DNA from: Pseudomonadota bacterium
Lineage (GTDB): Bacteria; BMS3Abin14
Length of the DNA stretch: 13,575 nucleotides
Direction: 5' to 3'
Assembly (NCBI GenBank): GCA_030636965.1
Contig: DAOVVW010000001.1
Location: forward strand, 1 to 13,575
In this document: piece after piece, positions 5,413 to 13,120 of the stretch
Layout: every line of letters begins with the position of its first letter
Numbering within the stretch: the stretch's first letter is position 1
The notes under the pieces: model-generated
Database searches by the model: none
The model's input: the letters and a program-made list of their open reading frames with translations, nothing else
What the model was told of the DNA's origin: nothing
Made by a program: the position numbers and the translations under genes

Positions 5413-7059
5413 ATGTTAGAGTATCTGACCATAAAGAATTTCGCTCTGATAGATGAGCTTTCCCTCCCATTTCACGAGGGGCTTACTATCCTTACGGGAG
5501 AGACAGGTGCCGGGAAGTCAATAATTGTTGACGCCTTGCAGACAGTCCTGGGTGAAAAAGTGGACCGTGGTATAGTCAGGACCGGTACCGATGGGGCCCT
5601 GGTGGAAGCATCCTTTATGCTGGATGGCAGTACAAGAGAACATAGCACCGGTTCAGGAGAGCTGATCATCAGACGTGAGGTTCCAAACAAGGGGAGAAGC
5701 AGGGCGTTTATAAACGGGTCTCTGACCCCCATGACGCAGCTCAGGTCCACCGCTGATTCCCTGGTGGACCTTCACGGACAGCACGAGCACCAGTCGCTGC
5801 TTAAAGTGGAAATGCACCTGATAGTTCTTGATGCCTTCGCAGGCCTGATCGAGATCTCGGCTCGATACAGGGAGTTATTTGCTGAGCGAGGGGCGCTGGT
5901 CCGCAGTATAAACAGGACTGAAGAAGGGTCCAGGGAAAAACTGGCCAGGATTGATTATCTTACTTTTGTTGTTAAAGAACTCGAATCGGCGGACCTGGAC
6001 GAGGGCGAGGAAGAGGAACTGCTTGGTGAGGAGCGGATCCTGGCATCTGCCCAACGGCTGATAGACGGTACAGGACAGGCGCTGGAGAAGGTCTATCAAT
6101 CAGAGGGATCCCTGTCGGAGGAATTGGGACAGATAGTGAATTCCCTCCGCCAGCTCCAGGAAGTTGACGGCAGACTCGCCGAAATTGTGGATCTTCTGGA
6201 GGAGGGCAGAACCCAGATGGACGAGTCCAGCTATCTTCTGAGAGATTACACCACAAGCTTGCAGTCAGATCCTTCGCGACTCAATCAGGTCACTGATAGA
6301 CTTGTGTTCATAGGGGATATGAAGAAGAAATACGGTGATACGGTTCGCGAAGTGCTGAAAACACTTGGGTCGTCCAGGGAGGAACTCAGAGAGCTTGACG
6401 AAGGCGAGGTGGATCTCGAAACAGTCAGGGCCAGGGTCGCTGAACTGGATATCGAGCTTCAAAAGATCGCGAAAGAGCTCAGTGCCGGACGAAGAGAGAC
6501 TGCCGTGAGAATGGAGAAGGGGTTTCTTTCTGAACTGCGTGATCTTGCCATGGAAAAGGTTAAGTTTAGTGTGCAGATCGAAGATAAGGACCTTGACGAA
6601 ACCGGGATCGACCAGGTGGAGTTCCTGATCTCACCCAATCCCGGTGAGCCACTTATGCCCCTGCGCAAGATAGCCTCCGGCGGGGAGCTCTCGAGGGTGA
6701 TGCTGGCGTTGAAAAGGATCCTTGCCGGGAACGACGACATTCCCACCCTGGTCTTTGACGAGGTGGACTCAGGGATAGGTGGGCGTGTTGCAGCTGTTCT
6801 GGGAGAAAAGTTAAAGGAGATCTCCAGACACCACCAGGTTTTGTGCATAACTCACCTTGCGCCCGTTGCTGCTTATGCGGATAATCACATCCATGTAGAA
6901 AAGGAAGAAACCCGGGGAAGGACTGCGATCAAGGCAAAGTACCTTTCAGGGGATGAGAGAGTCATGGAACTGGCCAGGATGATGGGCGGGTTCGAGCCTA
7001 CACCCGGGATTGTCCAGTCAGCGCGCGAACTTCTGGAGGAATCAATTGGCATCGGATAA
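5413..7059 (+). CDS. recN: DNA repair protein RecN (SMC-like ATPase)
   Basis: This SMC-like ATPase acts in recombinational double-strand-break repair with RecA, on the nucleoid. The 548-aa length is typical. The ATP head halves lie at the two ends: MLEYLTIKNFALIDELSL, Walker A GETGAGKS (29-36) and the HGQHEHQSLL loop (121-130) in front; the signature ASGGELSR (421-428), Walker B LVFDEVD (446-452) and the switch ITHLAPVAAYAD (479-490) behind. The roughly 150-400 region between them is charged, Glu/Arg/Leu-rich helix, the expected short coiled coil. The switch reads HLAPVAA rather than the frequent HLPQVAA. The ATG is chosen because the N-terminus matches the family exactly, although no good Shine-Dalgarno precedes it: the upstream bases are heptamer repeat. 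The 3' end overlaps the next gene by 14 nt if that gene starts at TTG 7046. Confidence 0.95.
   Translation: MLEYLTIKNFALIDELSLPFHEGLTILTGETGAGKSIIVDALQTVLGEKVDRGIVRTGTDGALVEASFMLDGSTREHSTGSGELIIRREVPNKGRSRAFINGSLTPMTQLRSTADSLVDLHGQHEHQSLLKVEMHLIVLDAFAGLIEISARYRELFAERGALVRSINRTEEGSREKLARIDYLTFVVKELESADLDEGEEEELLGEERILASAQRLIDGTGQALEKVYQSEGSLSEELGQIVNSLRQLQEVDGRLAEIVDLLEEGRTQMDESSYLLRDYTTSLQSDPSRLNQVTDRLVFIGDMKKKYGDTVREVLKTLGSSREELRELDEGEVDLETVRARVAELDIELQKIAKELSAGRRETAVRMEKGFLSELRDLAMEKVKFSVQIEDKDLDETGIDQVEFLISPNPGEPLMPLRKIASGGELSRVMLALKRILAGNDDIPTLVFDEVDSGIGGRVAAVLGEKLKEISRHHQVLCITHLAPVAAYADNHIHVEKEETRGRTAIKAKYLSGDERVMELARMMGGFEPTPGIVQSARELLEESIGIG
7035..7040 (+). promoter_or_regulatory. Ribosome binding site for the GNAT gene
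   Basis: GGAGGA inside the end of recN, 5 nt before TTG 7046. It favours this TTG over the upstream TTG at 7010 and the downstream TTG at 7064. Confidence 0.6.
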
Positions 7060-7519
7060 TATTTTGATTCGCAAGGCAGAGATGAAGGATGTTCCCATCG
7101 TCCACGAACTTGTAAATGACTACGCCTCAAGAGGCGAGATGCTGGCCAGGTCCCGCAGCGAGATCTACGAGGGGCTGAGAGATTTTTTCATAGCGGAGGA
7201 GGAAGGGCAGATACTGGGCTGCGCCGCGCTTCATATAAACTGGGAGGATCTCGCCGAGGTGAGGTCCCTGGCGGTATCAGAGACTGCACAGAAAAGAGGC
7301 ATCGGCAAGAAACTTGTTGAAGCCTGCATTCAGGAGGCAAGAGATCTGGGCGTTGCCAAAGTTTACGCTCTCACCTACAGGCCCGGTTTTTTCGAGCAGC
7401 TTGGATTCGATCAGGTTCCCAAGGAGACCCTTCCCCATAAGATCTGGGGCGACTGTCTGAAATGCCCCCAGTTTCCCAACTGCGACGAGGATGCTGTGAT
7501 GATGGAGATAGCCCGCTGA
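7046..7519 (+). CDS. GNAT N-acetyltransferase, short ArgA-like (N-acetylglutamate synthase type)
   Basis: This is a GNAT acetyltransferase of about 157 aa resembling the stand-alone, kinase-domain-lacking N-acetylglutamate synthases (COG1246/ArgA-like) that can supply acetylglutamate for arginine synthesis; that substrate is inference. Visible features: IRKAEMKDVPIVHELVNDYASRGEML at the N-terminus, DFFIAEEEGQILGCAALHINWEDLAE, the acetyl-CoA loop RSLAV followed by QKRGIGKKLV (73-91), ALTYRPGFFEQLGF (108-121), and a C-terminal LPHKIWGDCLKCPQFPNCDEDA with Cys at 137, 140 and 146, a possible metal or redox site. The start is TTG 7046, with GGAGGA 5 nt upstream. It overlaps recN by 14 nt and is followed directly by pmbA, forming a recN-GNAT-pmbA operon. 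No arginine gene lies nearby to confirm the role. Confidence 0.85.
   Translation: MASDNILIRKAEMKDVPIVHELVNDYASRGEMLARSRSEIYEGLRDFFIAEEEGQILGCAALHINWEDLAEVRSLAVSETAQKRGIGKKLVEACIQEARDLGVAKVYALTYRPGFFEQLGFDQVPKETLPHKIWGDCLKCPQFPNCDEDAVMMEIAR
7504..7507 (+). promoter_or_regulatory. Possible ribosome site for a CTG start of pmbA
   Basis: GGAG at the end of the GNAT gene stands 8 nt before CTG 7516-7518, which overlaps the GNAT stop as CTGA. It is a short match and tentative. Confidence 0.3.
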
Positions 7520-8853
7520 CACAGAACTCCGTTGAAAAGCTGGCAGAGGAAATAAGGTCAAGAGCCCTGAAAAATGGCGCTAGCGATGCGGAAGCGTCTG
7601 TCCGCTACGTTGACTCCTCCAGAATAGAAGTAAGTGAAGGCAAGGTGGAGGGTATTCGTCGTTCAAGAGAGACAGTAGCCGCCTTGAGGGTGTTAGTTGA
7701 CGGCAGGCCGGGGTTTTTCTTTTCCACTGATCCGGACAGGGATAATGTGGAGGGGATGGTACGCGGTGCCCTTGACGGTGCTCGTCTCGTACCTTCGGAT
7801 GAGAACAACCGGTTTTCAAACGCTGGCAGTCCTGCTGTGGTGGAGGGCATTCTGGATCGGGAGGGCTTCGATCGTCCCTTCGAGGATAAACTGGACTGTG
7901 CACGGGCACTGGAATCAGCAGCACTTGCAGCAGACGACAAGGTAAAAAAGACATACAAACCTTCCTTCGGGGAGAACTTCAGGGTCTCGGCCATTGCGTC
8001 TGGTGATATGGTGTGGTCCTACGAGGATACCCTCTTTTCGGTGGGTGTGGAGGCCGTTGCTGAGGATAACGGAGTGTCCCAAACCGGCTACGATTACTCT
8101 GTTTCCAAATATTTCCAGGATCTGGATCCGAAAAAGGTTGGCGAAACAGCGGGCCGGATGGCTGCAGGCCTATTGGGGGGCGCTCCCCCCGAATCTGGTA
8201 AATACCCGGCGATACTCCCTCCGGTGGTAGTAATAAAGCTTATTGCCCCACTTCTTACTTCCTTTTCGGCCGATGAGATTCAGAAGGGTCGTTCACGCCT
8301 CGCCGGCAGATCGGATGAAAAGGTATTTTCAAAGTTGCTGACTCTGACGGATGACGGTTTGCTCCAGGGGGGAGTGGGAACCGTCCCCTTTGATGATGAG
8401 AGGGTGCCTCCCGTGCCGAGGAAACTAGTTGAAAAAGGACACGTCAAGGGATTTCTCCATACTCTCAAAACTTCTGCAAAAGAGAGTGTCGAGCCTACCG
8501 GGAATGGATTCAGAGGTTCCCTTGCGCAGCATCCTGCGGCAGGAACCACCAATCTGATACTGAAACCAGGAAAGGGGCCGGCAGGATCAAGCCTGCCCGG
8601 CGGCACTGCCATGAGGATTGAAACGGTACTTGGGGCCCACACAATAGACAGGGTTTCAGGAGATTTTTCCCTGGGAGCGGCGGGTTTTGTCCTTGAGAAT
8701 GGTGAGATTACCGTTCCCTTCAGGAACACAACAGTTAGCGGCAATCTATTCGATCTATTTTCCAGTCTCCTGGCGGTGGGAGACGATCTCACTTTCTACG
8801 GTTCCGTCGGTGCGCCCACTGTTCTGGTAGAGTCGATTATCATCTCCGGGTGA
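7516..8853 (+). CDS. pmbA: TldE/PmbA-family protein, metalloprotease partner subunit
   Basis: PmbA/TldE forms a heterodimeric zinc protease with TldD that processes small peptides (microcin B17, CcdA in E. coli). The roughly 445-residue length fits. The N-terminal part (NSVEKLAEEIRSRALKNGAS, RIEVSEGKVEGIRRS, VLVDGRPGFF) and the C-terminal VSGDFSLGAAGFVLENGEI (about 380-398), TVSGNLFDLF, AVGDDLTFYGS and VGAPTVLVES are family hallmarks. No HExxH zinc motif is present, which marks it as the TldE/PmbA rather than the TldD member; no tldD is in the window. The start is uncertain. The nearest canonical in-frame start is ATG 7462, but its extra residues (MPPVSQLRRGCCDDGD) are an out-of-frame read of the conserved GNAT tail, so CTG 7516 (CTGA overlap) is preferred. 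No other ATG, GTG or TTG fits. Confidence 0.88.
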   Translation: MTQNSVEKLAEEIRSRALKNGASDAEASVRYVDSSRIEVSEGKVEGIRRSRETVAALRVLVDGRPGFFFSTDPDRDNVEGMVRGALDGARLVPSDENNRFSNAGSPAVVEGILDREGFDRPFEDKLDCARALESAALAADDKVKKTYKPSFGENFRVSAIASGDMVWSYEDTLFSVGVEAVAEDNGVSQTGYDYSVSKYFQDLDPKKVGETAGRMAAGLLGGAPPESGKYPAILPPVVVIKLIAPLLTSFSADEIQKGRSRLAGRSDEKVFSKLLTLTDDGLLQGGVGTVPFDDERVPPVPRKLVEKGHVKGFLHTLKTSAKESVEPTGNGFRGSLAQHPAAGTTNLILKPGKGPAGSSLPGGTAMRIETVLGAHTIDRVSGDFSLGAAGFVLENGEITVPFRNTTVSGNLFDLFSSLLAVGDDLTFYGSVGAPTVLVESIIISG

Positions 8854-8861
8854 TAATCAGT

Positions 8862-8889
8862 GCGCAGGGCGTAGTGCGAAGGGCGCAGA
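8862..8889. repeat. Heptamer array, unit GCGNAGN
   Basis: Four adjacent 7-mers: GCGCAGG, GCGTAGT, GCGAAGG, GCGCAGA. It starts 8 nt after the pmbA stop. The units are diverged but keep the GCG-N-AG frame and exact 7-bp period. Confidence 0.6.
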
Positions 8890-8923
8890 AGTATACGTAT
8901 CTGAGTAACGACGTATCGAGGTA

Positions 8924-8954
8924 GAACATTAGAGCATTAGAAATTAGAGCATTA
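8924..8954. repeat. Heptamer/octamer array, units GAACATTA / GAGCATTA / GAAATTA
   Basis: Units of 8, 8, 7 and 8 nt: GAACATTA, GAGCATTA, GAAATTA, GAGCATTA. Positions 8932-8953 (22 bp) are identical to 4309-4330 at the tlyA stop, in the same orientation. Confidence 0.7.
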
Positions 8955-8963
8955 TTAAGCCAC

Positions 8964-8991
8964 GTTGGACATTGGACATTGGTCGTTGGAC
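8964..8991. repeat. Heptamer array, unit (A/G)TTGGAC
   Basis: Four adjacent 7-mers: GTTGGAC, ATTGGAC, ATTGGTC, GTTGGAC. The reverse complement of its right half matches 13 bp of the GTCCAAC array after nadK, so the same family is present in both orientations. Confidence 0.75.
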
Positions 8992-9029
8992 TCTGGCCAT
9001 GGGCCAGCCGGTATTACTGTAAACTGTCA

Positions 9030-9046
9030 AATATGTTAGACATATT
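9030..9046. promoter_or_regulatory. Inverted repeat upstream of the M23 gene
   Basis: AATATGT (9030-9036), TAG, ACATATT (9040-9046): perfect 7-bp arms. It has the size of an operator half-site pair, but no regulator family is recognised and no promoter elements are clearly placed around it. Confidence 0.25.
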
Positions 9047-9158
9047 GGATTGGAAAAGTTTACTATGAATGCTTCATGTTCTTGATTTCTTGAATATTAT
9101 ATGTTAGTTTCCCTTGGAAATTACTCGTTTGTAACTTGGGTTGCTGGCTAGCTTCCGT

Positions 9159-9164
9159 AGGGAG
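9159..9164 (+). promoter_or_regulatory. Ribosome binding site deciding the GTG start of the M23 gene
   Basis: AGGGAG lies 10 nt before GTG 9175. It supports starting at MTKKKYTIMILPDE rather than at the TTG at 9136. Confidence 0.5.
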
Positions 9165-9174
9165 ATTTTGCGCT

Positions 9175-10086
9175 GTGACTAAGAAAAAGTATACTATCAT
9201 GATCTTACCGGATGAGACCACAAAGGTCCGCCGGTACCGTGTTCCCAGGGTTTTTGTAAGGAGTCTTTTAGCCGCTACTGTTGTTTTGACCCTGATTTTT
9301 GCAGTCATTATGACCGATTACTTCCAGGTAAAAAACCAGGTGAGTGAATTGGAGCGAATGAGGCTGGAGACCAGGCAGCAGAAGCAGCATCTAATCACTT
9401 TCGCCAAGACAATAAATGATCTTCAGTCGGAGATGAACCGCCTTCGACACTTCGATACGAAGCTCAGGGTTATGGCGGACCTGGACGGTGTAATTTACCC
9501 CGAACAGTTCATGGGTATTGGTGGTGAGAATCCGGAACCATTCAATCCGATGGAGACTGAGATCTCATTCCAGGACAAGGCCCTTATCGATAACATGACC
9601 AGGGGACTTACGCGTCTGATGACCGAAGCAACCATTCAGGAGCGGAGTTTCCAGGAACTCGTTGAATACCTGGAGGATCAGAAATCACTTCTGGCTTCGA
9701 CACCGTCCATCTGGCCTACACGCGGGTGGAGAACCTCCGGTTTTGGGTATAGGACCTCCCCATTTACCGGTAGACGCGAGATGCATAAGGGTGTTGATGT
9801 AGCTACAAGGACTGGAACGGCAATTCTCGCGCCTGCAGACGGCATTGTCATTTTTGCCGGCCGTGAGGGAGGTTTCGGAAATATGATAATCCTCGATCAC
9901 GGTTACGGCCTGGTCACCAAATTCGGACATGCTTCCACGATCGAAGTAAAGAGGAGCCAGAGGGTAAACCGCGGAGATGTCATAGCCAAGGTGGGTAATA
10001 CGGGACGAAGCACCGGTCCTCATCTCCACTATGAGATTCTGGTAAACGGCGTTGCTGCCAACCCGATGAGGTACATTCTGAACTGA
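9175..10086 (+). CDS. Membrane-anchored M23 (LytM-type) peptidase
   Basis: This is a predicted periplasmic murein endopeptidase, or divisome-type activator, held in the inner membrane. The order in 303 aa is a short cytoplasmic tail (MTKKKYTIMILPDETTKVRRYRVPRVF), one membrane helix (about 29-47, SLLAATVVLTLIFAVIM), a coiled-coil-like linker (about 50-100, ending LQSEMNRLRHFDTKLRVMADL), and the M23 domain from about 185. Zinc ligands are intact: HKGVD (H204, D208) and HLHYE (H283, H285), plus H252 in GHAST, so it is probably catalytically active rather than a degenerate EnvC-type factor. The GTG 9175 start is chosen for AGGGAG upstream and for the family-like N-terminus. The gene stands alone: a 321-nt spacer precedes it and a strong terminator follows. 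No precise cellular role can be read from the sequence. Confidence 0.9.
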   Translation: MTKKKYTIMILPDETTKVRRYRVPRVFVRSLLAATVVLTLIFAVIMTDYFQVKNQVSELERMRLETRQQKQHLITFAKTINDLQSEMNRLRHFDTKLRVMADLDGVIYPEQFMGIGGENPEPFNPMETEISFQDKALIDNMTRGLTRLMTEATIQERSFQELVEYLEDQKSLLASTPSIWPTRGWRTSGFGYRTSPFTGRREMHKGVDVATRTGTAILAPADGIVIFAGREGGFGNMIILDHGYGLVTKFGHASTIEVKRSQRVNRGDVIAKVGNTGRSTGPHLHYEILVNGVAANPMRYILN

Positions 10087-10114
10087 TCGTGCTACTTTGA
10101 ATACTTGATGTTCC

Positions 10115-10146
10115 GAACCCCGAAAGCAGCTTTTCGGGGTTCTTTT
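10115..10146 (+). terminator. Rho-independent terminator after the M23 gene
   Basis: An 11-bp perfect stem GAACCCCGAAA / TTTCGGGGTTC (10115-10125 and 10132-10142) with a 6-nt loop, followed by TTTT. It lies 28 nt after the M23 stop, separating this gene from secA. Confidence 0.85.
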
Positions 10147-10152
10147 CGTAAA

Positions 10153-10180
10153 GTTGCCGGTTGAAAGTTGAAGGTTGAAG
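10153..10180. repeat. Heptamer array, unit GTTGAA(A/G)
   Basis: Four 7-mers: GTTGCCG, GTTGAAA, GTTGAAG, GTTGAAG, lying between the M23 terminator and secA. TTGAAG of the third unit is a candidate -35 box for secA. Confidence 0.65.
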
Positions 10181-10195
10181 GTTTATTAGTATAGG
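10168..10195 (+). promoter_or_regulatory. Candidate secA promoter overlapping the heptamer array
   Basis: TTGAAG (10168-10173), a 16-bp spacer and TATAGG (10190-10195), each 4/6 to the sigma70 consensus. secA needs its own promoter because a strong terminator lies just upstream, which supports but does not prove this site. The predicted leader is about 75 nt and includes a possible hairpin CAGAA...CTGAATTCAG...TTCTG (10202-10225). Confidence 0.3.
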
Positions 10196-10275
10196 GCTAG
10201 GCAGAAGTCTGAATTCAGGGTTCTGTATTCCAAGCAACACTTTAAAGCGGATGTCCATATAAACTAAAAGGAATA

Positions 10276-12909
10276 ATGACGAAGATGTTAAACACCATGG
10301 GTAAGAAAATATTCGGCAGCAAGAACGAACGAGAACTAAAGAGAATTTCTCCGTACGTTTATAGTGTGTCGGAATTGGAGAAGAGTATCTCCGCCCTGTC
10401 CGACAGCGAGTTGGCCGGGAAAACCCCCGTGTTTAAAGACCGATTCAGTAGAGGCGAATCCTTGGAAGACCTGCTTCCGGAAGCATTTGCTGTTGTCAGA
10501 GAGGTGGCTAAACGTGTCCTGGATATGAGGCACTTTGACGTCCAGATCCTGGGCGGAGTTGTCCTGCATGAGGGCAAAATTGCCGAGATGAAAACCGGTG
10601 AGGGTAAAACCCTCGTCGCGACGCTACCGGTCTATCTGAATGCCCTTTCGGGCAACGGTGTCCATTTAGTCACTGTCAACGACTACCTGGCCAGGCGGGA
10701 CAGCGAGTGGATGGGAAAGATATATTCCTTCCTGGGCCTGGAGGTAGGGCTCATCCAGCACGACATGGGAGATGCCGAGAGGGGAACTGCCTATCGCGCA
10801 GATGTGACTTACGGTACCAACAACGAGTTCGGGTTCGATTATCTTCGAGACAACATGAAGTTCGAGCTCTCGGATTATGTCCAGCGCGATCAGAATTATG
10901 CGATAGTGGACGAGGTGGACAGCATACTGATCGATGAAGCCCGTACCCCGCTGATAATCTCCGGACCGGCAGAAGAATCCACGGAAAAATATTTCTCCTG
11001 CGACAAGCTGATTCCCAGACTCAAGAAGGAGATACATTTTACCGTGGATGAGCAGGCAAAAAGTGTGATGTTCACGGAAGACGGCGTTGAAAAAATCGAG
11101 GATCTACTCAATGTGGAAAATCTCTTCGAGCCCGCGAATATTGAACTTAACCATCACGCTCAACAGGCGCTGAGGGCCCACGTCCTTTTCAAGAGAGACG
11201 TTGATTACGTTGTGACGGATAACCAGGTTGTCATAGTTGACGAATTTACCGGCAGGTTGATGTCGGGGAGGCGGTACAGCGATGGGCTCCATCAGGCGCT
11301 GGAGGCCAAGGAAGGCGTGAAGATCGAGAGCGAGAACCAGACCCTGGCGTCCATTACTTTCCAGAACTATTTCAGGATGTACAACAAACTGGCGGGGATG
11401 ACAGGAACTGCTGATACGGAGGCTGCAGAGTTTAAAAAAATATACGACCTTGATGTTCTCGTAGTGCCGACTCACATGCTTATGATCAGGGAAGATTTTC
11501 CCGATGTCATCTACAGGACAGGAAAAGAGAAAGAGAATGCGATCCTCGAAGAGATCGTTGACTGCCACGACAGAGGGCAGCCGGTTTTGGTAGGAACAAC
11601 CTCAATTGAGAATTCAGAGCTTCTGTCGAAGATGCTAAAGAGGGAGGGAATTCCCCACCACGTCCTTAACGCGAAACAGCATGAGAACGAGGCGGAGATC
11701 GTCGCTCAGGCCGGACGGCAGGGCTCTGTAACTATTGCAACTAATATGGCAGGGCGGGGTACCGATATAGTCCTTGGTGGGAATGCCCAGTTTCTTGCCA
11801 TGAAAAAATCTAAAGATACAGGGGGAGAGGAATACGAAAAGGTATTTGGTGATTACCAGTCAAAATGTGCCCAGGAGCGGGAAAATGTTCTTGAAGCAGG
11901 TGGGCTTCACATACTCTGTACAGAGCGGCACGAGAGCAGGAGGATCGACAACCAGCTAAGGGGCCGGTCTGGCCGTCAGGGAGATCCTGGGTCTTCGAGA
12001 TTCTTCCTCAGCCTCGAGGATGACCTGATGAGGATCTTCGGTTCCGAGAAGATCTCCGGCCTGATGGAAAAGCTTGGTATGACAGAAGGACAGGAGATCG
12101 AGAACAGGATGGTCACTAAGGCGATAGAGAACGCCCAGGCGAGGGTTGAGGGGCACAACTTTGACATACGCAAGCATCTCCTCGAATACGATGACGTTAT
12201 GAACAAACAGCGCGAGGTTGTCTACGGTCAGAGGAGAGAGATACTGGGCTCTGAGGACCTTTCCGAGTGGGTGAGGGAGATGACGGCGGATGTCCTGGAA
12301 CACGAAATGGATATTTACATCGATCCAAAGGCACACAGAGATGAATGGGACACTGAAGCGCTGTCTGACAGGATCTATTCGATCTTCGGGGTTCGCCCTG
12401 ACGAAGAGATGTTTTCCGGGACCGTTGAGGAGATCGATGAAACGCTGACAGAAACCGTACGAAAAAAATACGCTGACAAGGAAGAACAGTATGGACCGGA
12501 TCTGATCCGGCGCGTGGAGAAGATTTTCCTGCTTCAGATCCTGGATACACAGTGGAAAGATCATCTTTACAGCATGGATCAATTGCGGGACGGGATCGGA
12601 CTCAGGGGATATGGTCAGCGGGACCCCCTTTCAGAATACAAAATAGAGGGTTTCGGCATGTTCTCCGATGTGATGGACAGGGTACGAGAGGAAACGGTAA
12701 AGACACTTTATATGGTACAGATCTCTCAGGAAGAAGAGGAGGATCTTCCCGCGCGAAGACAGCAGAGAATGGTTATGGGTCGGGGTGATACAAGTCCTGC
12801 GGCTGAAAAACCCCAGACCGTGCGGCGGGAGGGAAAGAAAGTCGGAAGAAATGAACCATGTCCATGTGGTTCGGGTAAAAAATACAAGAAGTGTTGCGGG
12901 GCGAATTGA
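10276..12909 (+). CDS. secA: Preprotein translocase ATPase SecA
   Basis: SecA is the motor ATPase that pushes unfolded preproteins through SecYEG; it is peripheral at the inner membrane. The 877-aa length is normal. NBD1 has MKTGEGKT Walker A (105-112), [11 protein letters not shown] (132-142), [16 protein letters not shown] (178-193) and the [15 protein letters not shown] box (212-226). The preprotein cross-linking domain follows. NBD2 shows [47 protein letters not shown] and [20 protein letters not shown]. The scaffold and two-helix-finger region includes [21 protein letters not shown]. The C-terminus is the zinc-binding SEC-C motif [13 protein letters not shown], the SecB/lipid-binding tail. 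The ATG 10276 has AAAAGGAA just upstream, with short spacing; ATG 10285 ([12 protein letters not shown]) is a close alternative. No SecM-like arrest peptide was seen upstream. Confidence 0.97.
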   Translation: MTKMLNTMGKKIFGSKNERELKRISPYVYSVSELEKSISALSDSELAGKTPVFKDRFSRGESLEDLLPEAFAVVREVAKRVLDMRHFDVQILGGVVLHEGKIAEMKTGEGKTLVATLPVYLNALSGNGVHLVTVNDYLARRDSEWMGKIYSFLGLEVGLIQHDMGDAERGTAYRADVTYGTNNEFGFDYLRDNMKFELSDYVQRDQNYAIVDEVDSILIDEARTPLIISGPAEESTEKYFSCDKLIPRLKKEIHFTVDEQAKSVMFTEDGVEKIEDLLNVENLFEPANIELNHHAQQALRAHVLFKRDVDYVVTDNQVVIVDEFTGRLMSGRRYSDGLHQALEAKEGVKIESENQTLASITFQNYFRMYNKLAGMTGTADTEAAEFKKIYDLDVLVVPTHMLMIREDFPDVIYRTGKEKENAILEEIVDCHDRGQPVLVGTTSIENSELLSKMLKREGIPHHVLNAKQHENEAEIVAQAGRQGSVTIATNMAGRGTDIVLGGNAQFLAMKKSKDTGGEEYEKVFGDYQSKCAQERENVLEAGGLHILCTERHESRRIDNQLRGRSGRQGDPGSSRFFLSLEDDLMRIFGSEKISGLMEKLGMTEGQEIENRMVTKAIENAQARVEGHNFDIRKHLLEYDDVMNKQREVVYGQRREILGSEDLSEWVREMTADVLEHEMDIYIDPKAHRDEWDTEALSDRIYSIFGVRPDEEMFSGTVEEIDETLTETVRKKYADKEEQYGPDLIRRVEKIFLLQILDTQWKDHLYSMDQLRDGIGLRGYGQRDPLSEYKIEGFGMFSDVMDRVREETVKTLYMVQISQEEEEDLPARRQQRMVMGRGDTSPAAEKPQTVRREGKKVGRNEPCPCGSGKKYKKCCGAN

Positions 12910-12923
12910 GGGGATCAATATTT

Positions 12924-13118
12924 GAGAGGAAAGTGAAAATGACTTTTTACGACTCTATCAAGGTTGATGACTTTGAAGAAGTCATCAACGCGCCCATTGG
13001 GGGCGCCCAAATCGGTGACTTGTGTAGCAAGTTATTGATTTGTGAGGAAAGCGGAAACGACGTTTTTCGCTTTCCGTGGAGTAAAAAGCCACGGATGGAC
13101 TTTTTACGACCCTATCAA
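12924..13118 (+). repeat. Multi-hairpin intergenic repeat, copy 2
   Basis: Same order as copy 1. H1 is 12963-12989, H2 12990-13006, H3 13009-13041 (14 pairs, three G-U), H4 13046-13075 (12 pairs, one G-U) and H5 13081-13107, ending in GACCCTATCAA (13108-13118). A variant terminal motif GACTCTATCAA stands at 12951-12961, again exactly 157 bp upstream. The leading part (12928-12950) joins the 5' arm of H4 to the 3' arm of H5, as if a preceding unit lost the middle by deletion between similar runs. The element fills the gap from 14 nt after the secA stop to 2 nt before the response-regulator ATG. An open frame of about 60 codons crosses it (MTFYDSIKVDDFEE...) but is broken by 1-nt indels in copy 1, so it is not regarded as a gene. 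Confidence 0.85.
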
Positions 13119-13120
13119 TA

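Larger units (their letters stand above)
8854..9174. other. Intergenic region pmbA to M23 gene
   Basis: A 321-nt spacer without a gene. It holds three heptamer arrays (8862-8889, 8924-8954, 8964-8991), an inverted repeat CTGGCC-ATG-GGCCAG (8993-9007) with no T-run, so not a standard terminator, and a second inverted repeat AATATGT-TAG-ACATATT (9030-9046). The rest (about 9047-9150) is A+T-rich; TATTAT (9095-9100) is a possible -10 box without a convincing -35. The TTG at 9136 opens the M23 frame early but lacks a ribosome site. Confidence 0.6.

Noticed and set aside
8993..9007. CTGGCC-ATG-GGCCAG inverted repeat as terminator for pmbA
   Set aside because: Only 6 bp with a 3-nt loop and no T-run follows, and it lies 140 nt past the stop.
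9136..9174. Earlier TTG start for the M23 protein
   Set aside because: It has no ribosome site. GTG 9175, with AGGGAG upstream, gives the expected short basic N-terminus before the membrane helix.
10147..10275. SecM-like arrest peptide or leader ORF before secA
   Set aside because: There is no in-frame start with a ribosome site and secretory signal in this 129-nt stretch; only a heptamer array, a possible promoter and a small hairpin are present.
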